From JAPLDB01 sp038206355 (lineage in GTDB: Bacteria; Bacteroidota; Bacteroidia; AKYH767-A; 2013-40CM-41-45): a stretch of 64,000 nt of DNA. The notes beneath the pieces were generated by a model. That model ran no database searches. It was not told the DNA's origin and saw only the letters and a program-made list of their open reading frames with translations. The stretch is taken from the NCBI GenBank assembly GCA_038206355.1, contig JBBRAY010000015.1, forward strand, positions 10,597 through 74,596, in the 5' to 3' direction. Of the stretch, positions 44,053 through 53,325 are shown one piece after another. The stretch's first letter is position 1. Each line of letters opens with the position of its first letter. The position numbers and the translations under genes are program-made.

Positions 44053-44963
44053 ATGCACCGGTAGCGCTATTTGTTTACAATCGTCCGGAGCATACAAGAC
44101 GAACGCTGTTGAGTTTGTCAAAATGTAAAGAAGCCTTCGAAACAGATTTATTTATTTTTTGCGATGGTGAAAAGGATAATGCAACTGCTGAACAAAGGAA
44201 TGCAATCAATGAAGTTCGAGAAGTTATTCGTTCCGGGCAATGGTGCAGAAATGTTGAAGTCATTGAATCGCCCCTGAATAAAGGACTTTCCCGCTCCATC
44301 ATTGCAGGGGTTACGGAATTGGTCCGGCGTTTTGGTAAAATTATCGTGCTTGAGGACGACATGGAACTCTCACCGTATTTTTTAAAATACATGAATGACG
44401 GACTTGAAATGTATAAGGATGACGAGAAAGTTGTAAGTCTTACCGGTTATCAATGGCCGGTAAAGGATAAAGTTCCTGAAACGTATTTCTTACGCGGTAC
44501 ATATTGTTGGGGATGGGCGACCTGGAAAAGGGGATGGGATTTATTTGAGCCCGAAAGCAAACTACTTTTACAAAAACTGGAAGAAGCAAATCTCACCTCA
44601 CTATTTGATTTCGATAGCAGTCATTTTTATACGCAGATGTTGCAAGAACAGGTGGAAGGAAGAAGTGATTCATGGGCATTGCCGTGGTATGCAAAAACAT
44701 TTCTCGAAAATAAACTTACACTGATACCGGGAAGATCACTGGTACAAAATATTGGAATTGACGGAACCGGGATTCATTCAGGGAAATCCAATGAGTGGGG
44801 GGTAGCACTTTCCGAAATACCTATTGAAGTAAATAAAATACCGGTGGAGGATAGTAAAGAAGGAAGGAAAGCTGTAACTGCTTTTTTCAGAAGCATGAAA
44901 AGAAACTCATTCCCTGAAAAGCTGAAGCGCAGGATAAGAAGCATTTTTCCAAAGTCAAAGTGA
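44049..44963 (+). CDS. Glycosyltransferase, GT2-like (GT-A fold)
   Basis: 304 residues. The N-terminus PVALFVYNRPEHTRRTLLSLSK, then FIFCDGEK, and the metal-binding LEDDMELSPYFLKYMNDGLEMYKDD belong to a GT-A family common in Bacteroidota and rhizobial surface-glycan clusters. It includes GTYCWGWATWKRGWDLFEP and RSLVQNIGIDGTGIHSG. It likely transfers a sugar from a nucleotide-sugar donor to the growing chain on the cytoplasmic side. It overlaps the methyltransferase gene by 4 bp. Confidence 0.85.
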   Translation: MNAPVALFVYNRPEHTRRTLLSLSKCKEAFETDLFIFCDGEKDNATAEQRNAINEVREVIRSGQWCRNVEVIESPLNKGLSRSIIAGVTELVRRFGKIIVLEDDMELSPYFLKYMNDGLEMYKDDEKVVSLTGYQWPVKDKVPETYFLRGTYCWGWATWKRGWDLFEPESKLLLQKLEEANLTSLFDFDSSHFYTQMLQEQVEGRSDSWALPWYAKTFLENKLTLIPGRSLVQNIGIDGTGIHSGKSNEWGVALSEIPIEVNKIPVEDSKEGRKAVTAFFRSMKRNSFPEKLKRRIRSIFPKSK

Positions 44964-44965
44964 TC

Positions 44966-45772
44966 ATGGGAGTTATATCAGAAATAATAAAAAAGGTATT
45001 TCCTTCTGAAGCCATGAAACTGGTTAAGAAGGCGGGTGGTTTTCCCCGTTTCAGTCGCATCGAATTTTCATATCGTGACATCAAGTTTGAAGTCACCGAT
45101 TTTCTATCTGTAGCATGGCAGATAAAGGAGATTTTCGAAGACGAAGAACTAAGATTTAATTCAGATGTTCCTGCGCCGGTGATTTACGATTGTGGAGCCA
45201 ATGTGGGCGTTTCTGCTATTTATTTTAAAAAAATATTTCCGGGTGCAATTGTAAAATCTTTCGAACCCGATCCTGAAGTGTTTAGTTGTCTGAAGAAAAA
45301 CATTTCGCAAAATAATATACAGGGTGTTGAGTTGTTTGAGAAAGCTGTTTGGATTAAAGACGGGAAGCTACAGTTTTCAGCTGAAGGTGCTGACGGCGGT
45401 TCAATCATGTTGACCGAAGGTAAAAAGATAGAAGTTGATTGCATCCGTTTGAAAGATTTATTGGCAAAGGAGACTGCAATAGACTTATTAAAGATTGACA
45501 TTGAAGGAGCCGAAGTTGACGTTCTCAATGACATCAGCGGAGAATTGAAAAAGGTAAAGGTGCTCTTTGTTGAATATCATTCATGGGCCGGATCACCGCA
45601 ACGTCTCGACCAGCTTTGTGCAGTGCTTTCAGATAACGGTTTCAGGTATTACATTCGTTCAATAAATTCAGTGGTTAAAAATCCATTTATTTTCCCGATG
45701 CCTTCGAAGGGAATGGATATACAACTTAACATTCATGCAATTCGTAAACAGGATCAGGGATTCAATCAGTAG
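44966..45772 (+). CDS. FkbM-family methyltransferase
   Basis: 268 residues from the ATG at 44966; a GTG at 44960 overlaps the previous gene. The FkbM signature runs VIYDCGANVGVSAIYFKKIFPGAIVKSFEPDPEVFSCLKKNI. It is followed by the acidic IDLLKIDIEGAEVDVL (motif LKiDvEGaE) and VEYH. These enzymes methylate hydroxyl groups of sugars or polyketides with SAM. Its C-terminus overlaps the deacetylase gene by 38 bp in another frame. Confidence 0.88.
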   Translation: MGVISEIIKKVFPSEAMKLVKKAGGFPRFSRIEFSYRDIKFEVTDFLSVAWQIKEIFEDEELRFNSDVPAPVIYDCGANVGVSAIYFKKIFPGAIVKSFEPDPEVFSCLKKNISQNNIQGVELFEKAVWIKDGKLQFSAEGADGGSIMLTEGKKIEVDCIRLKDLLAKETAIDLLKIDIEGAEVDVLNDISGELKKVKVLFVEYHSWAGSPQRLDQLCAVLSDNGFRYYIRSINSVVKNPFIFPMPSKGMDIQLNIHAIRKQDQGFNQ

Positions 45773-46727
45773 CCGTGCAGGAAAGGCGGCTTCCCGGCTG
45801 TTGCGTATTAAATATGGCAGTTGTGCTGTATTGCTTTACCACAGGGTGGCCGATCTGCAAACCGACCCGCAACTATTATCTGTAGGTCCGGATAATTTCA
45901 AGCAGCAACTCAGTATTCTGAAAACCGGGTTTCATCTTTTATCAGTCGAAGAATTTAAAAACCACCTGCGCATCGGAAAAAAGTTCCCTGAGAAGAGTGT
46001 GCTCATCACTTTTGATGACGGCTATGCAGATAATTATTTAAATGCCGAACCAGTGTTGAAGGCACATGAAGCCGAAGCATTGTTTTATATCTGCACAGGA
46101 AATATCGGGACTTCAAATGAATTCTGGTGGGATGAACTGGAGCGTTTATTACTTCTCCCCGAAAAATTCCCTTCTGCTTTTGTGATGGATGTTCTTGGAA
46201 ACAGCTATACCTGTTCCAACCTAATAGACTCCCGGCTCCGGATGTACCTTGCATTACTTCCTGTCCTCAGGAAAACAGATTTTGTAATGAGAGAAGGATT
46301 ATTTTCTCAGATCAGAAAACAAATTCCCGACGTTGCTCCCAGAGAATCGCACCGCTCTGTAACCCAAACTGAGTTAAAAAAAATGAGTGAATCAACGGCA
46401 GTAACAATCGGAGCACATACAGTCAATCATTGTTCCCTTAAATGGCTTGACAAGGACGGGCAAAAAGTGGAAATTCAAAAGTCAATAAGAACGCTGGAGT
46501 CAATCACTTCGAAAAAAATAATTGATTTCTCATATCCTTTCGGAACAGGAAATGACTTCAGTAATGAAACTGTAGCAATATGTAAAAATGCAGGAATGGA
46601 ATTTGTTGCTGCCAATATTCCCGGATGCGTTCATGCAAAAAGCAATCCGTTTTCATTCCCGAGATTTTTAGTCCGCAATTGGAATGGTGATGAATTCCGG
46701 AATCATTTAAATTCATTTTTCAACTGA
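45735..46727 (+). CDS. Polysaccharide deacetylase (NodB homology domain)
   Basis: 330 residues. CAVLLYHRVAD begins the fold; the metal/catalytic motif TFDDGYAD has Asp at 94-95 and the HxxxH motif is at 228-232 (GAHTVNH). A further strand is IIDFSYPFG. It would remove N-acetyl groups from amino sugars of the glycan, in keeping with the epimerase and aminotransferase in the cluster. No signal peptide is evident, so it may act in the cytoplasm or be membrane-associated. It overlaps the next gene by one base (TGATG). Confidence 0.88.
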   Translation: MQFVNRIRDSISSRAGKAASRLLRIKYGSCAVLLYHRVADLQTDPQLLSVGPDNFKQQLSILKTGFHLLSVEEFKNHLRIGKKFPEKSVLITFDDGYADNYLNAEPVLKAHEAEALFYICTGNIGTSNEFWWDELERLLLLPEKFPSAFVMDVLGNSYTCSNLIDSRLRMYLALLPVLRKTDFVMREGLFSQIRKQIPDVAPRESHRSVTQTELKKMSESTAVTIGAHTVNHCSLKWLDKDGQKVEIQKSIRTLESITSKKIIDFSYPFGTGNDFSNETVAICKNAGMEFVAANIPGCVHAKSNPFSFPRFLVRNWNGDEFRNHLNSFFN

Positions 46728-47968
46728 TGAAAGTCGCTCACCTGAGTAACAACGACATCGGTGGCGCAGGCATTGCTGCTGAAAGACTGCATCGTGCATT
46801 GCTACGGCAAAATATTGATTCTGTTTTTATATCGAAGCAGAAACACAATTCAAAAATTCCCCGACATGTTCAATTCAATCCGATTGGTCATCTAATGAAT
46901 AGGATGGGTACAAAACTTGGTGTGACCGATGATCCGTTAAAGGAATTAACGCAAAGACATCTTGCAAACCGACCTAAGGGATTCGAACATTTTTCATTTC
47001 CGTTTTCAAATCTTGACCTCACAAATCATAAACAGGTTAAAGATTCTGACATCATTCATTTGCATTGGGTGAGTGATGGATTTCTTGATTTTTCTTCCTT
47101 CTTTAATAATGTGGATAAACCTGTCGTGTGGACCTTGCATGACATGAACCCTTTTACCGGTGGTTGCCACCATGCAGATGATTGTTTGGGTTATCAATCC
47201 AATTGCATCGGTTGCCCGCAGTTGAAAAATACCATTGATGAAAATTATTCAGCAGAAATATTAAAGCTGAAGATTGAATCACTTAAAAATTCTGTCAGTG
47301 AGAATCTTAAAATTATTACTCCATCAAAATGGCTGATGAAATGTTCAATGCAGTCAAAAGTCTTCGGCGGTTTAACGCACTTCAATATCCCGAATATTCC
47401 TGATGTGAAATCATTCTTCCCCATGGATAAAAGTGCAGCAAGGAATAATCTTGGGTTACCGACCGATAAAAAAATTCTGCTCTTTGTTGCAAAGGATATT
47501 GACAATCCAAGAAAGGGAATTCAGTTTTTGCAAAAAGCAATTGAGGGAATGGGTGAGGATGTTTTGATCTGCAGCGTTGGAAAGGCGGAAGCAGTATTCC
47601 CTGATTCATTTAACTTTGAATATGTAGTGAATAATGTTATGCTGAATGAAATTTATAATGCAGCGGACGTATTTGTGCTTCCTTCACTTGCTGAAAATTT
47701 TCCCAATACGATTTGTGAAGCCATATTGTGCGGAACTCCTGTGGCTGCTTTTGATATAGGTGGCGTCCCTGAACTAATCAATGAGAAGAATGGAATACTT
47801 GCTGAATATAAAAATGAAGATTCACTGAGACAGGCAATAGAAGGAATAGTTAATAACCCCGCATCCTATATAAAAGAAATTATTGCAGCAGAAGCAAAGG
47901 AAAGATTTGATGTAGACAAAATCATTAATGCACATATACAAGTATATGAGTCTTTTAAATTGAATTAA
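46727..47968 (+). CDS. Glycosyltransferase family 4-like
   Basis: 413 residues, GT-B fold. MKVAHLSNNDIGGAGIAAERLHRALL, DIIHLHWVSDGFLDF and TLHDMNPFTGGCHH...CIGCPQL (the latter a common segment in GT4 proteins of polysaccharide clusters) form the N-terminal half. The donor-binding half contains FVAKDIDNPRKGIQFL and PSLAENFPNTICEAILCGTPVAAFDIGGVPELI (E-x7-E motif region). It retains or inverts a sugar from a nucleotide sugar; the linkage is unknown. Starts at the ATG overlapping the deacetylase stop by 1 bp. Confidence 0.88.
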   Translation: MKVAHLSNNDIGGAGIAAERLHRALLRQNIDSVFISKQKHNSKIPRHVQFNPIGHLMNRMGTKLGVTDDPLKELTQRHLANRPKGFEHFSFPFSNLDLTNHKQVKDSDIIHLHWVSDGFLDFSSFFNNVDKPVVWTLHDMNPFTGGCHHADDCLGYQSNCIGCPQLKNTIDENYSAEILKLKIESLKNSVSENLKIITPSKWLMKCSMQSKVFGGLTHFNIPNIPDVKSFFPMDKSAARNNLGLPTDKKILLFVAKDIDNPRKGIQFLQKAIEGMGEDVLICSVGKAEAVFPDSFNFEYVVNNVMLNEIYNAADVFVLPSLAENFPNTICEAILCGTPVAAFDIGGVPELINEKNGILAEYKNEDSLRQAIEGIVNNPASYIKEIIAAEAKERFDVDKIINAHIQVYESFKLN

Positions 47969-47974
47969 CCGGAG

Positions 47975-48682
47975 ATGCCTTTCATATCAGTTATAACGAT
48001 AAACAGGAATAACGCCGGCGGCCTCAGGAAGACATTGAAAAGTGTTTGCGAGCAGGACCTTGATGACTTTGAATATATTGTTGTTGATGGTTTATCTGAT
48101 GATGGAAGTCAGAATATCGTTGATGAATACAAAAGTTGTATTGATCATTTCATCTCTGAAAAGGACAATGGTATTTATGATGCAATGAATAAAGGTCTTC
48201 GGCATTCCAAGGGAGAATACCTGCTTTTTCTAAACTCCGGAGATTGTCTCGCTGCTACCTCAGTGCTTTCTCAGATGAAATCGGAAAGTGGGGGAGAAGA
48301 CCTTGTTTCAGGAAATATTTTATTTTTCGAAAATGAAACTACCAGAAGAGATTTCACTCCCGGGAAACTCAGCAAATTTTATCTTTTACACAGTATGCTT
48401 TATCATCCTGTTACGTTTATAAAGAAAAGTCTTTTCAATAAATTTGGATTGTATGATGAATCATTGAATATTGTTGGTGATTATGAATTTTTTCTCAGGG
48501 TCCTCGATAAAACAAAAATCAATTACAGACATTTAAGTTTTGATGTCACCCTATTTGAGAATAACGGAATAAGTGCTTCACCGGAGACGCGGAATCAAAT
48601 GCTGGCAGAAAAAAAATCTGTGCAAAGAAAATATTTCAACCCGATTTTGCTGAAAGCATTTACACTTTATAAATCATTTTGA
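47975..48682 (+). CDS. Glycosyltransferase family 2
   Basis: 235 residues, short GT-A enzyme. ISVITINRNNAGGLRKTLKSVCEQDLDDFEYIVVDGLSDDGS is the classic GT2 start. Next come the nucleotide-binding NKGLRHSKGEYLLFLNSGDCL (in place of DxD) and VGDYEFFLRVLDK. It lies 6 bp after the GT4 gene. It ends convergent with the minus-strand glycosyltransferase 15 bp away. Confidence 0.9.
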   Translation: MPFISVITINRNNAGGLRKTLKSVCEQDLDDFEYIVVDGLSDDGSQNIVDEYKSCIDHFISEKDNGIYDAMNKGLRHSKGEYLLFLNSGDCLAATSVLSQMKSESGGEDLVSGNILFFENETTRRDFTPGKLSKFYLLHSMLYHPVTFIKKSLFNKFGLYDESLNIVGDYEFFLRVLDKTKINYRHLSFDVTLFENNGISASPETRNQMLAEKKSVQRKYFNPILLKAFTLYKSF

Positions 48683-48697
48683 AGCGACAAAAACATT

Positions 48698-49840
48698 TCA
48701 TCTTTTAAGCAAACCCGAAGTAATTAATCTGATTTTAAATTCTTTCATCCATACGTCCCAGTTCAGCAATTGCTCGTATCGATTAAAACTCTGCACGCGC
48801 ATTTTTAATAGCAACTCAGGTTGTTGCAACGCAATGATTATTTTTTCGGCGTAAACATTTCCACGTGCTTCAAGCGGAAATAAAAATCCGGTTTCGCCTT
48901 CTTTTACTATCGTTGGTATTCCACCTGTATTTGTTGCAAGCACAGGCAATGAATAAGCGGCAGATTCGCAAAAAACAAGTCCGTAGGCCTCATATCTCGT
49001 AGGAAGAATAAAAAAATCGGAGGTCTGAAAATGATTTATCAACTTGATATAGTCAGCAGGAATATCTTTATTCAGAAACCCTTCTACTAGAATATCAGGA
49101 TCGTTGATTTCCATTGGAGGAGTGCAACCGCAAATAATCAACGTTGATTTGATGCCTTGCTTTTTCAGTTCAGCATGTGCTTCAAGAACAATGTCACCGC
49201 CTTTATCTTTCCAGTTTGTACCCGCAAAAAGAAGTTTTACTTTGCCCTGAATTAAAGTGCGGGGATTAAATTCCGGTTTTTTGTCAAGGTTGGCACCAAA
49301 AGGTATCACAGCGACTTTTTCTTTTTTCAGTCCGTAATCGTTTACAGCAGAATCGCCGGCCCAATAGGACGGGAAACAAACTAAAGAAGATTTTTCCATT
49401 GCCAGTTTATCAATGAGCCGGCTTTGTTTTTCTGAAAAGTCAAACAGATTTCTGAACTGTTCATGATAGTTAAAAGCTCCTGCTACTGTTCGATCACCGA
49501 TATAAACGATGGGAATAGCTGTCTTGAGATGTGCAATCAATGCATTACCTGTTGGTGTAATGATCAGATCATATTTTTCCTTTTTTAGGCTGTGATCAAT
49601 AATTTTCGCGCACGCTTTTGAAAGTATGATAGAATGACGATAATCAAACCGCTTCCCCGGAAAACGAAGTGTAATCTGGTTCAACGCTTTGAGAAAAAAT
49701 AACGTAATTCGCGGCGTAACAGGTCCCAGCGTATCCGTTGTTCCAAGGTGTTTTCTGATTTGCTGCAGGATAAAATAGTTGGTTCCTGACCATGAATGCC
49801 GGTGATTGGGATTTTCAATAGTAATATAGGCGATCTTCAT
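48698..49840 (-). CDS. Glycosyltransferase family 4-like, opposite strand
   Basis: 380 residues. The donor-binding half has VKLLFAGTNWKDKGGDIVLEAHAELKKQG, FILPTRYEAYGLVFCESAAYSLPVLATNTGGIPTIV and EGETGFLFP, which places it in GT4 (GT-B). The N-terminal half (MKIAYITIENPNHRHSWSGTNYFILQQIRKHLG) suggests acceptor specificity unlike its neighbours. It is the only minus-strand gene in the cluster, convergent with the GT2 gene and divergent from the next GT4 gene (79-bp gap), so it has its own transcription unit and may be a later insertion. Confidence 0.85.
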   Translation of the reverse strand: MKIAYITIENPNHRHSWSGTNYFILQQIRKHLGTTDTLGPVTPRITLFFLKALNQITLRFPGKRFDYRHSIILSKACAKIIDHSLKKEKYDLIITPTGNALIAHLKTAIPIVYIGDRTVAGAFNYHEQFRNLFDFSEKQSRLIDKLAMEKSSLVCFPSYWAGDSAVNDYGLKKEKVAVIPFGANLDKKPEFNPRTLIQGKVKLLFAGTNWKDKGGDIVLEAHAELKKQGIKSTLIICGCTPPMEINDPDILVEGFLNKDIPADYIKLINHFQTSDFFILPTRYEAYGLVFCESAAYSLPVLATNTGGIPTIVKEGETGFLFPLEARGNVYAEKIIIALQQPELLLKMRVQSFNRYEQLLNWDVWMKEFKIRLITSGLLKR

Positions 49841-49919
49841 TTTCGGGTTGTAAAGAAAAAGTATTAATTGACAGGACGAAAAGATTTCTCACGCTAAACA
49901 GTAATCCTGTCAGGTCCTT

Positions 49920-51029
49920 ATGAAAAGAATTTTATTGCTGGCAGATATTAACTCTCCCCACATACAAAAGTGGGCCGGTTCGCTGAGTGAACATTTTCAT
50001 ATCGGCGTTTTTTCTATTGGTAAATCATATACGCACTGGCATGAGGGGCTCGCTAATTTTGAACTGTTTGACGAGCACGGCTTTAAGACTGATATTTTTT
50101 ACAAAAAAACATTTGAGAAGATAGCTATGCTACGGCTAATCCCTTCACTGAGAAAAACGATCAGGAAGTTTAAACCGGATATTGTTCATGCCCACTATGC
50201 TACAAGTTATGGCTTCCTCGGGTTCTTTAGCGGCTTTCATCCATTCTGGATCTCTGTCTGGGGAGCTGACGTTTATGATTTTCCCGCAGAAGGAATTGTT
50301 CAGAAGAGAATCCTGATTTCAAATTTGAAAAATGCTGACAGGATATTTTCTACCAGCAATGCGATGGCAGCACAGACAAGAAAGTTTACTAAGAAAATTG
50401 TGGATACTGTTCCGTTTGGAATTAATACCAATGTATTCAAGCCCTTGCAGGCAAAGAAACCGGAAGATGGAAGCCCGCTTATTATCGGCATGGTAAAAAC
50501 GATGCAGGAAAAGTATGGCGTGGAATATTTAATCAGGGCTTTTAAAATTGTTAGAGAGAAAATGCCCGATCGTGCATTGAAGTTATTGCTCGTTGGTGGC
50601 GGTCCGCAACGGGATTACCTGGAGAACTTGACGCAACAACTTGATTTATCCGGCGATGTAACTTTCACGGGAGAAATTCCATTCAGCAAGATAGTTGAAT
50701 ACCACAATAAACTCGACATTGCTGTTTACCCGTCAACGCTGGATAGCGAGAGTTTTGGTGTATCCATTCTTGAATCTGGTGCATGTGAAAAGCCTGTTAT
50801 TGTTTCTGATGTTGCCGGCTTAAAGGAAGTGGTAGTAATGGATGTAACAGGTATAATTGTTCCACGAAAAAATGCTGATGCAGTTGCTGATGCCATTTTG
50901 AAATTGATCGAAGACGAAAATCTTCGTCATACATTGGGTAAAAACGGAAGAGCGCATGTTCAGAAGGAATACGAGTGGAGTTATTGCCTGCAACTGATGA
51001 TTGAAAAATATAATTCATTTCTGAGATGA
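49920..51029 (+). CDS. Glycosyltransferase family 4
   Basis: 369 residues. RILLLADINSPHIQKWAGSLSEHFHIGVFSI and DIVHAHYATSYGFLGFFSGFHPFWISVWGADVYDF form the acceptor half. The donor half has KTMQEKYGVEYLIRAF, LLLVGGGPQRDYLE and YPSTLDSESFGVSILESGACEKPVIVSDVAGLKEVV. Typical GT-B enzyme of O-antigen or exopolysaccharide synthesis. It overlaps the next gene by 4 bp (ATGA). Confidence 0.9.
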   Translation: MKRILLLADINSPHIQKWAGSLSEHFHIGVFSIGKSYTHWHEGLANFELFDEHGFKTDIFYKKTFEKIAMLRLIPSLRKTIRKFKPDIVHAHYATSYGFLGFFSGFHPFWISVWGADVYDFPAEGIVQKRILISNLKNADRIFSTSNAMAAQTRKFTKKIVDTVPFGINTNVFKPLQAKKPEDGSPLIIGMVKTMQEKYGVEYLIRAFKIVREKMPDRALKLLLVGGGPQRDYLENLTQQLDLSGDVTFTGEIPFSKIVEYHNKLDIAVYPSTLDSESFGVSILESGACEKPVIVSDVAGLKEVVVMDVTGIIVPRKNADAVADAILKLIEDENLRHTLGKNGRAHVQKEYEWSYCLQLMIEKYNSFLR

Positions 51030-52021
51030 GCATGCCCTTTGTTTCAGTCATTATTCCCTGCAGAAATGAGGCGCAGCATATCGGTAAAGTGCTAGATGAT
51101 TTAATAGCGCAGGATTATCCAAAGGAAAATCTGGAAGTTATTTTTGGGGACGGAGATAGCTCTGATAAAACAAGAGATATAATTTCCCGTTATAGTGCGC
51201 AGTATAAATGGATCATTCAGTTTAAAAATCCACGTAAGACAGTGCCCTTTGCAATGAATGAGGGAATACGATTGGCAAAGGGTGAAATTATTGTCCGTAT
51301 GGATGCACACGCTTCATTTCCTCCGGATTATATTTCAAAACTTGTTCGCTGGCAACAAAAATTAAATGCTGATAATGTTGGTGGTATCTGGATTACCAAG
51401 CCATCCTCATCTTCAACGAAGGCAGAAGCCATTGCGGAAATTCTTTCACATCCGCTTGGAGTGGGCAATTCAATGTTCCGCATCGGCGTGAATGAAGTAA
51501 CTGAATCCGATACAGTTCCTTTTGGATGTTACAGAAAAAATATCTTTAATAAAATCGGTTATTACGACGAGCGGCTGGAAAGGAATCAGGACATTGAGCT
51601 GAACAAAAGATTGAAAGCTGCAAATGGAAAGATATTTCTGGTGCCTGATGTTTCATGCATTTATTATTCACGGAGTACTTTTTATAAACTGGTGGAAAAT
51701 AATTTCAGGAACGGGGAGTGGGTAATCCTTACCTCTTATTATACAGGGCAGGTAAGTTCATTGTCAATGCGACATTTCATTCCATTGGGGTTTTTAGTGT
51801 ATATATTGTCTCTGCCATTGCTAATGATGTTTTCAAAATTATTTTTAATTCCTTTGGTATTGTATTCAATTGCTGTAATTATTGCTTCAAGTCAGGTGGC
51901 TTTCAGGAGAACCAAGCCCGGAATGATTCCCTTTCTTGTCTATGGATTTTTAATTTTGCATCTTGGTTATGGAGCCGGTTGTCTTTACGGGCTCTGGCGT
52001 TTACTTATCCGAAAAGTCTGA
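51026..52021 (+). CDS. Glycosyltransferase family 2 with C-terminal membrane segments
   Basis: 331 residues. PFVSVIIPCRNEAQHIGKVLDDLIAQDYP, then VIFGDGDSSDKT and IVRMDAHASFPPDYI (DxD-like), then NQDIELNKRLKAANGKIFLVPDVSCIYYSR. The C-terminal 90 residues hold two to three hydrophobic segments, resembling ExoA-type succinoglycan glucosyltransferases. It would act at the inner face of the cytoplasmic membrane. It overlaps the GT4 gene by 4 bp. Confidence 0.88.
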   Translation: MSMPFVSVIIPCRNEAQHIGKVLDDLIAQDYPKENLEVIFGDGDSSDKTRDIISRYSAQYKWIIQFKNPRKTVPFAMNEGIRLAKGEIIVRMDAHASFPPDYISKLVRWQQKLNADNVGGIWITKPSSSSTKAEAIAEILSHPLGVGNSMFRIGVNEVTESDTVPFGCYRKNIFNKIGYYDERLERNQDIELNKRLKAANGKIFLVPDVSCIYYSRSTFYKLVENNFRNGEWVILTSYYTGQVSSLSMRHFIPLGFLVYILSLPLLMMFSKLFLIPLVLYSIAVIIASSQVAFRRTKPGMIPFLVYGFLILHLGYGAGCLYGLWRLLIRKV

Positions 52022-52026
52022 AATCA

Positions 52027-53199
52027 TTGAGCCAAGAATCTCTTTCTTTTTTATTCAGGAAATCAATTGCAGAATACCTGGAAGTGAATCCTGAAAATAT
52101 TTTTCTTTTCTGGAAGGGAAGGGTTGCACTCTATTCAATATTGAAAAGCATGGGTGTTGGTGAGGGAGACGAGGTAATCATGCCCGCTTTTACCTGCGTC
52201 GTAGTTCCCAATGCCGTTATATATCTCGGTGCAAAACCTGTGTACGTCGACATTGATAAAAATACCTACAATGTAAACGTTGAATTGATTGAGGCAAAGA
52301 TCACCTCAAAGACAAAAGTGATCCTTGCACAAAATACTTTCGGACTACCGCCTGATTTAAAGGCCATACAAAGGTTAGCACAGAAGCATAATCTCAGAGT
52401 GATTGAAGATTGTACGCATGGATTTGGCGGGAAATATGACAATAGAAAAAATGGTACGGAAGCTGATGCGTCTTTCTTTTCCAGTCAGTGGAATAAACCA
52501 TTCTCAACAGGTATTGGCGGGTTCTCATACATAAAGGATCCTGATCTTATTGCCGGTTTGAGAAAAGCAGAAAGTAAATTTGACATTCCTTCATTTAAAG
52601 ATCAGCTCGGACTAAAAGCGATGATTACTGCCAGAAATATTTTCAGTAATTCTTCTGCTTATTGGTTTGCCGTAAAGACATACCGTTGGCTGAGTAAAGC
52701 AGGAATGGTAATTGGGTCCTCTGAAGATGCAGAACTTACCGGTACTAAAATGCCTGCATCATACTTAAAGGCAATGAGCAATGTTCAAATGAATTATGGC
52801 TTAAAGCAGATTTCGCAGATTGATGATTTCGTTGAGAAAAGAAATGCGATTGCAAAGCAATATTCAGAATTTCTTTCTAATGAGAATTTTAAAATTCCAT
52901 TTGTTCCTGAAGGATTTGAACATACCTATTTGAAATACCCGCTGCTGGTTAGTGACAGGAAAATATTTTTTGAAAGGGCACAAAAGGCAAAGGTAGAAGT
53001 GGGAGACTGGTTCATCTCACCGATTCATCCGGTGATAAAAAATTTTCATCAATGGAATTATGAACCGGGGTTATTTCCTGTGGCTGATGATGTTTCTCAA
53101 CATATTGTAAATCTCTCCACAAACACATCGACGAGCAATGCCGAAGTGGAGCGCACCATTAACTTTTTGAAAGCAAATAAGGATTTGATTATTCGTTAA
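52027..53199 (+). CDS. DegT/DnrJ/EryC1/StrS-type aminotransferase
   Basis: 390 residues from the TTG at 52027, 5 bp after the previous stop. The frame is open about 300 bases further upstream, but that part overlaps the glycosyltransferase and looks non-coding. PLP-fold features are GVGEGDEVIMPAFTCVVVPNAV, KPVYVDIDKNTYNV, VIEDCTHGFGGKYD and the Schiff-base lysine K157 in SSQWNKPFSTGIGGF. The C-terminal region has GDWFISPIHPV. These enzymes usually transaminate keto-sugars to give amino sugars for surface glycans, which fits the deacetylase and epimerase nearby. The C-terminal half is more distant from the core family, so the substrate may be unusual. A terminator follows. Confidence 0.82.
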   Translation: MSQESLSFLFRKSIAEYLEVNPENIFLFWKGRVALYSILKSMGVGEGDEVIMPAFTCVVVPNAVIYLGAKPVYVDIDKNTYNVNVELIEAKITSKTKVILAQNTFGLPPDLKAIQRLAQKHNLRVIEDCTHGFGGKYDNRKNGTEADASFFSSQWNKPFSTGIGGFSYIKDPDLIAGLRKAESKFDIPSFKDQLGLKAMITARNIFSNSSAYWFAVKTYRWLSKAGMVIGSSEDAELTGTKMPASYLKAMSNVQMNYGLKQISQIDDFVEKRNAIAKQYSEFLSNENFKIPFVPEGFEHTYLKYPLLVSDRKIFFERAQKAKVEVGDWFISPIHPVIKNFHQWNYEPGLFPVADDVSQHIVNLSTNTSTSNAEVERTINFLKANKDLIIR

Positions 53200-53200
53200 T

Positions 53201-53228
53201 ATCCAGGCATCTAAAGCTTGGATTTTTT
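53201..53228 (+). terminator. Rho-independent terminator after the aminotransferase gene
   Basis: ATCCAGGC (53201-53208) pairs with GCTTGGAT (53216-53223) over 8 bp, with one G-T wobble and a 7-base loop. Five further T residues follow directly. It ends the transcription unit that begins upstream and makes the following epimerase gene independent. Confidence 0.75.
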
Positions 53229-53299
53229 ATTCTTCGGATGCATTCACCGGCATATTTTGGAAGCGAATGTTTTATACAAGTGTTATTGGTATATTTCAA

Positions 53300-53307
53300 T
53301 ACTTTTG
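53300..53307 (+). promoter_or_regulatory. -7 element for the epimerase gene
   Basis: TACTTTTG matches TAnnTTTG, 18 bases before the ATG at 53326 and after the terminator. No strong -33 TTG stands at the usual spacing. Confidence 0.4.
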
Positions 53308-53325
53308 ACACCTTAGTTTAACTGA

